This document shows positions 1-6,214 of a stretch of 7,518 nt of DNA, piece after piece. Below the pieces are notes generated by a model. It saw only the letters and a list, made by a program, of their open reading frames with translations, did no database searches and had not been told where the DNA came from. The stretch covers positions 1-7,518 of the forward strand of contig CAWVKD010000026.1 in assembly GCA_963929765.1 (NCBI GenBank), read 5' to 3'. The DNA is from RGIG529 sp963929765 (lineage in GTDB: Bacteria; Bacillota; Clostridia; Oscillospirales; Oscillospiraceae). Within the stretch, counting starts at the first letter, position 1, and each line of letters begins with the position of its first letter. Made by a program: the position numbers and the translations under genes.

Positions 1-246
1 GTCATACAACAGCCAAATCAATTCGCATACCAATCAAATACTCCGGTGACGGAAGAGCTGTATTGGCTGGCAAAAGACGTTCTGCAACGATGGAATAATG
101 AAAAGAATGGACAGAAAGACGTTGGAAGGGTTTTGCCAAAAGATTACCTTTGGTTTACTGGTGATGGTACACACAATCATTTCCGAAATGCATACAGAGG
201 CGGAAGTCGGTGGAACTATTCATTGAATAGCCCATATCAAAGCTAA
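1..246 (+). CDS. Cell wall hydrolase, SleB/CwlJ-like (Hydrolase_2), 3' end only
   Basis: The frame is open from base 1 and ends at TAA 244-246, giving the last 81 residues of a protein that starts before the window. The fragment begins VIQQPNQFAY and contains VGRVLPKDYLWFTGDG, then NHFRNAYRGG and a terminal SLNSPYQS. These are the conserved C-terminal blocks I associate with the Hydrolase_2 (SleB/CwlJ) family, which cleaves peptidoglycan. In mobile elements and prophages such enzymes are thought to open the wall locally for DNA transfer or host lysis; in spore formers relatives act in cortex lysis. The GTG at 46 is an internal codon rather than a start, because family sequence continues upstream of it. 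The gene is followed by a terminator at 392-422, so it is probably the last gene of an upstream operon. The catalytic glutamate region would be in the missing N-terminal part, so activity cannot be judged. Confidence 0.75.
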   Translation, partial: VIQQPNQFAYQSNTPVTEELYWLAKDVLQRWNNEKNGQKDVGRVLPKDYLWFTGDGTHNHFRNAYRGGSRWNYSLNSPYQS

Positions 247-391
247 CGGAAAAGTGCGAGTAGTTTATCATTGGACAACCCATATTATAGAGAAATGTCA
301 GTGTAAATGACTAAACATACTAAGAATCCAAGTTCTGTCAGCAATATTGACGAGTATACTGCTGAAATATCTGATAGATTTTGATCAATGA

Positions 392-422
392 AAAAAGCTG
401 CCCTAGATAAGGGCAGCTTTTT
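392..422 (+). terminator. Intrinsic terminator after the hydrolase operon
   Basis: GCTGCCCT (397-404) pairs with AGGGCAGC (410-417) around a 5-base loop. The stem is extended by A-T pairs to AAAAAGCTGCCC and GGGCAGCTTTTT, with the right arm ending in five T. The A run on the left makes it able to act in both directions. It separates the upstream hydrolase transcript from the recombinase region. Confidence 0.9.
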
Positions 423-466
423 ACACGGTATTTTATGAAAGCAATCCATTTTGTCCGATCGGTGGG

Positions 467-495
467 TTGATTTGTTGCATGTGTTGGGTTATACA
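467..495 (+). promoter_or_regulatory. Candidate sigma-A promoter for the 87-residue protein gene
   Basis: TTGATT (467-472) and TATACA (490-495) are separated by 17 bases, and each matches the consensus hexamer at four of six positions. It lies after the terminator and 68 bases before the start at 563. The match is moderate, so this is a candidate only. Confidence 0.4.
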
Positions 496-508
496 TGTTC
501 GAATATGT
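493..508. promoter_or_regulatory. 16-base dyad overlapping the -10 box, possible operator
   Basis: ACATGTTCGAATATGT is symmetric about the central TTCGAA, with seven of eight base pairs matching (the single mismatch is G with T). It starts inside the predicted -10 box and covers the expected transcription start. That position would suit a repressor. It does not match the Bacillus LexA box (CGAAC-N4-GTTCG). No repressor gene is visible in the window. Confidence 0.3.
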
Positions 509-562
509 TTTACAGTTTTTGGGAATAATTTTTTTGACTATAGTTTAAGGAGGATGGTACAA

Positions 563-826
563 ATGAATACTGAATCTTTAAAAGAATACCTGGAACAGAT
601 GAGAAATGTTGATATTCGAAAAGTAGATCCAGCAAGTCTGGTGGATATAAATCAAGTAAAGATTGACAATTCCTTACCAGTAGTACAGCGAGTATCCAAT
701 TTTATTTCGCAGGTACGAAATCCGTACTGCTTTCGTATTGGTGATGTTGCTGTTAAGGTCGAATATAAAACAAACGGCCCTACATTTCAACAGAATATGG
801 AAGACCTATTCAGAACGATGCAGTAG
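563..826 (+). CDS. Small conserved protein (DUF6870-like), 87 aa, next to the recombinases
   Basis: The start ATG at 563 is chosen because AAGGAGG at 547-553 sits 9 bases upstream; the frame extends further upstream to a TTG at 467, but that part is cysteine-rich, unlike the rest, and overlaps promoter-like sequence. The protein is mostly hydrophilic, with no membrane segment or cysteine pair. It has the pattern VDIRKVDPASLVDINQVKID, then a VVQRVSNFISQVRNPYCFRIGD block. From memory this resembles the Firmicutes family annotated DUF6870, whose members often lie near serine recombinases of mobile elements; this was not verified. The function is unknown. Its size and place just before the recombinase operon make a helper or directionality role conceivable, but nothing in the sequence proves it. 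No terminator separates it from the recombinases, so partial co-transcription is likely. Confidence 0.8.
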   Translation: MNTESLKEYLEQMRNVDIRKVDPASLVDINQVKIDNSLPVVQRVSNFISQVRNPYCFRIGDVAVKVEYKTNGPTFQQNMEDLFRTMQ

Positions 827-853
827 AAAAAGATGGTAAATGATGAGAACCGG

Positions 854-882
854 TAGATTTCCAGGAAAAATGATGGTATAAT
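854..882 (+). promoter_or_regulatory. Candidate extended -10 promoter for the recombinase operon
   Basis: A perfect TATAAT at 877-882 is preceded by TGG (874-876), an extended -10 signature. A weak -35 match, TAGATT, lies at 854-859 with 17-base spacing. Transcription would start near 889 and give a leader of about 68 bases before the ATG at 957, including the inverted repeat at 902-956. Confidence 0.6.
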
Positions 883-901
883 CTTTTGCGGATTTAGTTG
901 A

Positions 902-956
902 GATACTCACCCGGAAAGGATTATTGGAAATGCTTGTGGTCAAAGGAGTGAGTATC
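902..956 (+). promoter_or_regulatory. Inverted repeat in the recombinase leader, overlapping the ribosome binding site
   Basis: GATACTCAC (902-910) is the exact reverse complement of GTGAGTATC (948-956). The right arm fills the space between the ribosome binding site AGGAG (944-948) and the ATG at 957. The 37-base loop holds a second ribosome binding site, GGAAAGG (913-919), and a second in-frame ATG (930). In RNA the hairpin could limit initiation at 957; as DNA it could be a protein binding site. Both readings are inference. Confidence 0.45.
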
Positions 957-2615
957 ATGGAAAAACAAACGATTTATCAGGCTGCTGTCTATGTCCGTTT
1001 ATCCAAAGAAGACATTGAGACCGATTCTTTCGAAAAAGAGGAAAGTAACAGCATTACCAACCAAAAACAACTCATATTAAACTATTTACAAGATAAACCC
1101 GAGATCAATGTTGTTTCCATTCGAGTCGATGATGGATATACTGGAACGAATTATGACCGCCCTGCCTTTCAGCTGATGATGGACGACATCAAAGCAGGCA
1201 GGGTCAATTGTGTTGTTGTCAAGGATTTGTCCAGATTTGGTAGAGAGTATATCAATGCTGGAAAGTATATTGATCGTCTATTTCCTTATTTTGGAGTGCG
1301 ATTGATAGCAATCAACGATCGGATCGATACGATAACACGAAATGCATCGGACGACTTCAGCATTATGTTGAAGAATTTAATCAATGACAACTATTGCCGG
1401 GATATCTCTGTTAAAATCAGAAGCCAGTTTGCTGTGAAACGGAAAAACGGGGAATACACAGGTTCCTTTACGCCTTACGGGTATCGAAAATGTGCAGAGA
1501 ATCATAACAAACTGGAAATAGATGAGTATGCTGCCGGAATTGTTCAGGATATCTTCAAATGGAAAATTGAAGGTTACAGCCAGGCATCTATTGCTAAAAA
1601 GTTAATGGAGGAGGGTATTCTTGCTCCATCAGAGTATAAAAGGAGCCAAGGTATCAAATTTAAATCTGGTTTCCAGAAAAATGCACGTGTCAAATGGACA
1701 GCCGTTGCAGTCCGCCGTATTTTGACAAACCCGATTTATAAAGGAACACTGATCCAAGGAGTGCGGTCGAGCCCAAACTATAAAATAAAAACCGTAGTCG
1801 AAACAGATCCGAAGGACTGGGTTGTGCTGGAAGACGCTGTAGAGCCCATTGTTTCAAAAAAAATATTTCAGCTTGTACAGCGCGTTCTGAAAATGGATAC
1901 AAGGACACCTCCGAATGAAGTGTGCGTTTTTCCTTTGTCAGGTTTAATGATCTGTGGTGACTGCGGCAGTCCGATGGTTCGGAAAACAACAGTATCAGGT
2001 CATAAGAAGTATGTATACTATACCTGTATTTCAAGTAAAGGTAAAGGAAAATGCAGCAGCCATCTCATTCCGGAACAAGAATTACTTGATTCTGTGCTTA
2101 CACTTTTACAAAAGCACATTTCACTTATGGTTCAACTTGAGGATTGTATAAAGGCAGCAGAAGACTCGCCAAGACAGAAAATAGGCATGCAGAAACTGCA
2201 TGTTCGCATGAACAAGCTGGAAGAGGAAGAAGAAAAGTACCAAAAATTAAAAGTTGTTCTTTATCAAGATTTTAAGGAAGATATTCTATCTAAAGGGGAC
2301 TACTTGGATATTCGCTCACAATATGACGGAAGACTCGAAGAGATTGCCGTTGCAAAGCAGCAGCTTCAACGAGAACTGGATTTGGTAAGTGGAGAAAGAA
2401 GACATATTCCAGAATGGATTTCTGCCTTTGTAGAGCATCAAAATCTCCAAAAGCTAACCAGAGCGGTTGCGGTGGAATGTATCGATGAAATTGTGATCTA
2501 CGAAGGGAAAAGAATAAAGATAGAGTTTACTCATGCGCAAGATTATGAGGGACTTATGGATCACTTGGAACGCATTGCGCAGACAAACACCTCTGGAGAA
2601 AAGGAGGTGGGCTGA
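957..2615 (+). CDS. Large serine recombinase 1, 552 aa
   Basis: This is a site-specific serine integrase of the resolvase/invertase superfamily, which cuts both att sites through a 5'-phosphoserine link and rejoins them after rotation. The resolvase domain spans about residues 8-155, with the nucleophile Ser16 in YVRLS and the arginines in KDLSRFGR (Arg93, Arg96). A recombinase domain follows at about 165-280, with PYGYRK and WTAVAVRRILTNPIYKG. The zinc ribbon uses Cys333, Cys336, Cys357 and Cys366, and a Glu/Lys-rich coiled coil lies at about 400-480. This length and order are normal for the family. I chose ATG 957 because AGGAG at 944-948 is 8 bases upstream; ATG 930, with GGAAAGG at 913-919, is a real alternative that adds nine residues. 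It is the first gene of a three-recombinase operon; its TGA shares one base with the next ATG, implying translational coupling. Which att site it acts on is unknown. Confidence 0.95.
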   Translation: MEKQTIYQAAVYVRLSKEDIETDSFEKEESNSITNQKQLILNYLQDKPEINVVSIRVDDGYTGTNYDRPAFQLMMDDIKAGRVNCVVVKDLSRFGREYINAGKYIDRLFPYFGVRLIAINDRIDTITRNASDDFSIMLKNLINDNYCRDISVKIRSQFAVKRKNGEYTGSFTPYGYRKCAENHNKLEIDEYAAGIVQDIFKWKIEGYSQASIAKKLMEEGILAPSEYKRSQGIKFKSGFQKNARVKWTAVAVRRILTNPIYKGTLIQGVRSSPNYKIKTVVETDPKDWVVLEDAVEPIVSKKIFQLVQRVLKMDTRTPPNEVCVFPLSGLMICGDCGSPMVRKTTVSGHKKYVYYTCISSKGKGKCSSHLIPEQELLDSVLTLLQKHISLMVQLEDCIKAAEDSPRQKIGMQKLHVRMNKLEEEEEKYQKLKVVLYQDFKEDILSKGDYLDIRSQYDGRLEEIAVAKQQLQRELDLVSGERRHIPEWISAFVEHQNLQKLTRAVAVECIDEIVIYEGKRIKIEFTHAQDYEGLMDHLERIAQTNTSGEKEVG

Positions 2616-4315
2616 TGGCGCGAAAGAGTAGAAAACAAAATGCTACTATGTCGGAACAAGTGGTTAAGTGCAGTAATTCGTATTCAGTTGCTCTATATGC
2701 CCGTATTTCAGTGGAAAACGAAAAAAAACGAGAATCTGACTCTATCGGAAATCAGATCCAAATGCTTAGGGATTTCGTATCTGAGGATCCGGATATGACT
2801 GTTTTTGATATCTACTGTGATGATGATATTTCCGGAACTGATTTTGTACGTCCTGAATTCGCTCGTATGATGAATGATATTCGTGATGGAAAAGTGAACT
2901 GCATTGTTGTAAAAGACTTGTCGAGATTAGGTAGGAATGGAATAGAAACGGGAGAGTATATCGAAATGGTCTTTCCCTTTATGCAAGTACGTTTTATTGC
3001 AATCACAGACCGGTTTGATACGAAAACGAGTCAAGCAGATATTGGTATTCAGTTAAAAAACTTGATTAACGAACGATATGCCCGCGATATTTCAGGGAAA
3101 ATTTGCTCCGCTATGCGGACTATGCAAAAACAGGGGAAGTTTGTAGGTGGCAGGGCACCTTATGGATATTTGCGTGATCCGAATGATAAACATAGACTTA
3201 TCCCGGATCCAGAAGCAGCTCCAGTTGTACATGAACTTTTTGAAATGATAGCTAATGGACATACACTCCACTATGCGGCGGTTACTATGAATGGGAAGGG
3301 AATACCTTCTCCAGGTAGACACAATTATGATCTTGGACTTGTGAAAAGTGATAAGTTTAAAAATTCCCTTTGGTATCAACAGACCGTCCGGAGAATCTTG
3401 TTGGATAAGACCTATTTGGGCTGGTTGATCGGAGGGAAGTCGAGATCAGATTTCCAGATATCCGGAGAAAAGGGTTCCAAACCGGTGCCCGAAGATGATT
3501 GGATTATCACAAAGGGTGCCCACGAACCCATTGTGGAGGAATCACTTTTTTACAAAGTGCAGGAATATTTTACTGAGACACAAAAAGCACGAGGTTTTGC
3601 TGCGAAATACCAATGCAAGAGTCGGCAGGCGAGTATTTTTAAGGGTCATTTAAGGTGCGGCGAATGCGGGAAAGCTATGTTCTTGCGGGCTAAAAAAAAT
3701 CATGGTAAAAAGACATGGTGGTACTACTGTACGCTTCACGAAAATTACAATGCATCGTACTGTCCCAAAAAATCCGTCAAAAAAGAAGATCTGGAGGCAA
3801 CGGTTTTACGTTTGATACAGACGCAAATGAAATTGTTTACAGATGCACAGGAACTGATTAGAACGTTAAACAAAAGGAGTATCAGCAAAAGACGGTTCAA
3901 AATATACCAAGAACAGATTCAGGAAACAAAAAAGAAAATTGAAAACTATAGCAAAATGAAAGCCGATTTATATAGTGACTATGCTATTGGTGACCTGTCG
4001 AAAACAGAATATTTACAACGGATCGGTGTGTATGCTGAAAAAGCAGATAACCTTCAGATTTTTTTGAAAGAGCTCGAAAAAGAGGCGGAAAAATATGCGC
4101 CAGAATATCGAGGAAGTGAAAAATGGCTGCAAATGATTGAAAAATACAGTGATCGGAATGAACTAGATGAAGATATGATCGATGCATTTATTGAAGAGAT
4201 TATATTATTTAACGACGGTCATTACGAAGTAACATTCGCTTTCCACGATGAAATGGAAGCTGTTCTGCTCCAGGCGTCTATGCGGAAAAAGGAGGCAGAA
4301 CGGTATGCTAGATAA
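2615..4315 (+). CDS. Large serine recombinase 2, 566 aa
   Basis: The protein has the same family architecture as its neighbours but is clearly diverged from them. An N-terminal basic extension of about 20 residues precedes the resolvase domain (about 24-165), where Ser32 in YARIS is the predicted nucleophile and KDLSRLGR supplies Arg104 and Arg107. A recombinase domain lies at about 175-285, with APYGYLRD and VRRILLDKTYLGWLIGG. Zinc ligands are Cys348, Cys351, Cys372 and Cys383, and a long Lys/Glu-rich coiled coil runs at about 425-495. The ATG at 2615 overlaps the previous stop by one base and has AAGGAGG at 2601-2607, 7 bases upstream. All catalytic residues are present, so this is not a decayed copy. 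Its specific role (integration, excision or a subunit of a mixed synaptic complex) cannot be read from sequence. Confidence 0.95.
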   Translation: MARKSRKQNATMSEQVVKCSNSYSVALYARISVENEKKRESDSIGNQIQMLRDFVSEDPDMTVFDIYCDDDISGTDFVRPEFARMMNDIRDGKVNCIVVKDLSRLGRNGIETGEYIEMVFPFMQVRFIAITDRFDTKTSQADIGIQLKNLINERYARDISGKICSAMRTMQKQGKFVGGRAPYGYLRDPNDKHRLIPDPEAAPVVHELFEMIANGHTLHYAAVTMNGKGIPSPGRHNYDLGLVKSDKFKNSLWYQQTVRRILLDKTYLGWLIGGKSRSDFQISGEKGSKPVPEDDWIITKGAHEPIVEESLFYKVQEYFTETQKARGFAAKYQCKSRQASIFKGHLRCGECGKAMFLRAKKNHGKKTWWYYCTLHENYNASYCPKKSVKKEDLEATVLRLIQTQMKLFTDAQELIRTLNKRSISKRRFKIYQEQIQETKKKIENYSKMKADLYSDYAIGDLSKTEYLQRIGVYAEKADNLQIFLKELEKEAEKYAPEYRGSEKWLQMIEKYSDRNELDEDMIDAFIEEIILFNDGHYEVTFAFHDEMEAVLLQASMRKKEAERYAR

Positions 4316-5906
4316 GAAGATGGCATATTATATTCGCCTATCTGTGGAAGATGGGGATTTGAAAGGTAAGGAAGGACAGCGAGAAAGCAATAGCGTATCC
4401 AACCAAAGAGCTTTGTTGTCAGACTATTTTCAAACCCACAGTGAATTGCATGATTATCAAATCATCGAATTTTGCGATGATGGTTATAGCGGGACAAACT
4501 TTCGGCGGCCAGGCTTCATTCAAATGATGGAACAGATCAAAAACGGTCAGCTTCATGGTGTTATGGTTAAAGATTTATCTAGGTTTGGGCGTGAATATTT
4601 GGAAGTCGGTGCATATCTGGAACTGATCCTACCCTTATACGGTGTTCGTTTTATTTCAGTGAATGATGGGTTTGATAGCGATCGCTATATCGGAACAACG
4701 GGTGGGATGGAGCTGGCTCTACACAATTTGATCAATGGGATGTATAGCAAGGATTTGTCTGTAAAAGTTAAAACCGCTATCCAGGCCAGAAATCGGCAGG
4801 GGAAATATTGTGGTGGTCAGGCTTTCTACGGGTATAAGTTGCATCCGAAAGATAAACATCGACTCATTGTAGACGAAAGTACAAGGGAAATAGTTGAGCT
4901 TATATATAAGTTGTGTATTCAAGGTATGAGTACAATGCAGATTGCTAAATATCTCAATTCTCAAGGCATTCCGTCACCAGCCCAATATAAAAAGCAACAG
5001 GGTGTGTGTTACAATGGAAGAGTGTTGCAAGAAGATATAGCATGGATAGGTGGAACTGTCCGGAAAATTCTCAATGACGAACGCTATACTGGTAAAATGG
5101 TATCAGGCAAACGGGAATCCGATGGGATACGCTCCAAAAAAACACGAAGTATCCCAAAAGATCAATGGATTGTTGTAGATGGAACCCATGAGGCAATTAT
5201 CTCAGAAGAAACGTTTGTTGCAGCAAGAGAGGCCTTGCGATCACGGATACGCACTGTTAATCATAATACATCTGGAATCCGCTCCCATAATATTTTTGTA
5301 TGTGGATATTGCGGGCGCAAACTGCAAAAGTCCCACGGTAAAGAAACACATCTATTTTGTATCCAAGCAAGAAGCAACGATTGTCCTAATTGTAAGGCAA
5401 TCCATGAAAATCTGGAAGGATTGCAAAATAAAACTCTTGCTGCTGTAAAAATGCATGCTGACCTGTTTTTGGATCAGGCAGCCTTTGTTCGAAAGAGTAT
5501 CTCGACGAAACAGAAGCAATGTCATGACGAGATCAAAAGAGCCAATCAAAAAATACAGTCTATCGTTAGTGGGAAACGTACACTTTATGAAGAGTATCGT
5601 TCTGGAAAGTATTCTTCAGAAGCTTATAAGCGTATTCAAAAAGAAAGAGCCTGTGAAGTGGAGAGGCTGGAACAACAGATAGAGTCCTTGAAGGAAAAAT
5701 TGAAGGAGCGAGCCAACAAACAAAAGGAAATTCGATTTTCTGAGGAGCAATCGGAGAATTTGCTCTCTCTCAAAACCTATCAGCCAGAAATCATCTGCAG
5801 ACTTGTGGATTCAGTCCGAGTTTTTGCTGATGGAAAAATTCAACTTATTCTCAAAAATAAAGATGTATTTCAACATGTGATTGAAATACTAGACAGACAG
5901 ATTTGA
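4305..5906 (+). CDS. Large serine recombinase 3, 533 aa
   Basis: This is the third recombinase and the one closest to the element boundary. The resolvase domain spans about residues 6-155, with Ser13 in YIRLS and Arg93 and Arg96 in KDLSRFGRE. The recombinase domain is at about 168-275, with YGYKLHPKDKHRLIVD and TVRKILNDERYTGKMVSGK. The zinc ribbon has Cys333, Cys336, Cys352 and either Cys360 or Cys363, and a coiled coil lies at about 400-480. I chose ATG 4305 because AAAAAGGAGG (4286-4295) lies 9 bases upstream and the alignment with the sisters begins there; the frame opens further upstream inside recombinase 2, but those residues (MKWKLFCSRR) look non-native. It overlaps recombinase 2 by 11 bases. 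Its stop codon lies within about 30 bases of the host junction, the usual position of the integrase gene next to its att site, so it may be the main integrase. That is inference. Confidence 0.95.
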   Translation: MLDKKMAYYIRLSVEDGDLKGKEGQRESNSVSNQRALLSDYFQTHSELHDYQIIEFCDDGYSGTNFRRPGFIQMMEQIKNGQLHGVMVKDLSRFGREYLEVGAYLELILPLYGVRFISVNDGFDSDRYIGTTGGMELALHNLINGMYSKDLSVKVKTAIQARNRQGKYCGGQAFYGYKLHPKDKHRLIVDESTREIVELIYKLCIQGMSTMQIAKYLNSQGIPSPAQYKKQQGVCYNGRVLQEDIAWIGGTVRKILNDERYTGKMVSGKRESDGIRSKKTRSIPKDQWIVVDGTHEAIISEETFVAAREALRSRIRTVNHNTSGIRSHNIFVCGYCGRKLQKSHGKETHLFCIQARSNDCPNCKAIHENLEGLQNKTLAAVKMHADLFLDQAAFVRKSISTKQKQCHDEIKRANQKIQSIVSGKRTLYEEYRSGKYSSEAYKRIQKERACEVERLEQQIESLKEKLKERANKQKEIRFSEEQSENLLSLKTYQPEIICRLVDSVRVFADGKIQLILKNKDVFQHVIEILDRQI

Positions 5907-5945
5907 CAAAGTTTGTTGGTCACTACTTGACACAAACAGAAGGAA
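5905..5945. other. Candidate attachment junction (element/host)
   Basis: The window passes from the recombinase 3 stop (5904-5906) to in-frame SpoVAC-type coding sequence by about 5933. Between them is an imperfect inverted repeat: GTTTGT (5911-5916) with ACAAAC (5932-5937), and GTCA (5919-5922) with TTGAC (5927-5931), centred near 5924. Serine integrase att sites are short, partly symmetric sequences around a 2-base crossover. The exact crossover cannot be fixed without the other junction or an empty site. Confidence 0.45.
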
Positions 5946-6055
5946 TTATTTTAGGAATGAGCGCCAAACTGTTTACCATAGCAGGACCTGTTTTGGTGTT
6001 TGGTATCACCGCCAGTGTTCTTTATGGAATTCTCTTGGCAATCTTTGGCGGTTAA
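5933..6055 (+). pseudogene. spoVAC: Truncated spoVAC-type gene, 3' end only
   Basis: The frame ending at TAA 6053-6055 encodes about 40 recognisable residues, QTEGIILGMSAKLFTIAGPV followed by a hydrophobic tail LVFGITASVLYGILLAIFGG. From memory this matches the end of SpoVAC (B. subtilis has EGLVLGVATNMFKLAG, then VIVFGVVAA), and it is closer to clostridial versions with an AK-M/L-F-x-IAGPV block. It does not resemble SpoVAE. SpoVAC is an inner spore membrane protein of the SpoVA channel that loads dipicolinic acid into spores. A full protein is about 140-150 residues, so roughly the first 100 are missing; the in-frame sequence upstream (from 5885) is recombinase 3 and junction sequence. An internal ATG at 5957 would give only 32 residues. 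Element insertion into spoVAC is the simplest cause, with the 5' part expected at the other element end. Canonical spoVAD does not follow. Confidence 0.7.
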
Positions 6056-6119
6056 CGGCAAACAAAGCCAACAAAAAGCCGGCAAAGTAGCAAACCAAAG
6101 AGAAACGAGACTGGAAAGA

Positions 6120-6155
6120 AAAAGGGTTCCACTCTATTTAGAGTGGAACCCTTTT
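6120..6155. terminator. Bidirectional intrinsic terminator between convergent genes
   Basis: AAAAGGGTTCCACTCT (6120-6135) pairs perfectly with AGAGTGGAACCCTTTT (6140-6155) across an ATTT loop, a 16-base-pair stem with A and T runs on its two sides. It would end transcripts from the spoVAC remnant on the plus strand and from the VanW-family gene on the minus strand. Bases 6056-6119, between the spoVAC stop and the hairpin, are A-rich with no recognisable gene; 6156-6214 shows nothing. Confidence 0.92.
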
Positions 6156-6214
6156 ATAGATTCCTATCCTGTTATATGAACTATGCATACGATTAAAGTC
6201 TTCTTCGTATTGAT

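Larger units (their letters stand above)
247..562. other. Intergenic control region between the hydrolase and the small-protein gene
   Basis: This 316-base stretch holds no convincing gene. In order it contains the hydrolase 3' tail, a possible 25-codon frame (307-384) without a ribosome binding site, a strong terminator (392-422), a promoter candidate (467-495), a dyad over the start region (493-508) and an AAGGAGG ribosome binding site at 547-553. The stretch 510-545 is T-rich. I see nothing else in it. Confidence 0.6.
1..5935. mobile_element. Right-hand part of an integrative element carrying three serine recombinases
   Basis: The segment holds a cell wall hydrolase fragment, a conserved small protein and a three-gene serine recombinase operon, and it ends where a truncated host gene of SpoVAC type begins. 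Recombinase genes at an element's edge next to a split host gene are the usual layout of integrative elements and prophages that use large serine integrases. The left end lies outside the window, so total size, cargo and conjugative or phage nature cannot be told. The right boundary is approximate, somewhere between 5905 and 5945. No structural phage genes, relaxase or type IV secretion genes are visible here. Confidence 0.65.

Noticed and set aside
247..306. The hydrolase frame stays open after its stop and would encode a 19-residue tail ending at TAA 304-306.
   Set aside because: The protein already ends with the expected SPYQS-type C-terminus at 246, so a read-through extension or nonsense mutation is not needed.
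307..384. A 25-codon plus-strand frame (MTKHTKNPSS...) just before the terminator.
   Set aside because: There is no convincing ribosome binding site, the length is near chance level and I recognise no family. It could be a remnant, but this cannot be supported.
840..881. A 13-codon frame starting ATGATG ahead of the recombinase promoter.
   Set aside because: It is too short, has no ribosome binding site and its end overlaps the TATAAT box.
1690..2034. A minus-strand open frame inside recombinase 1, and similar ones inside recombinases 2 and 3.
   Set aside because: They lie wholly inside genes with clear domain evidence and show no start signals or recognisable products of their own.
5903..5932. 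Two perfect TTGACA hexamers (5903-5908 and 5927-5932) in the junction region.
   Set aside because: Neither has a reasonable -10 box at 16-18 bases; the first includes the recombinase 3 stop codon. They are more likely part of the attachment sequence or chance.
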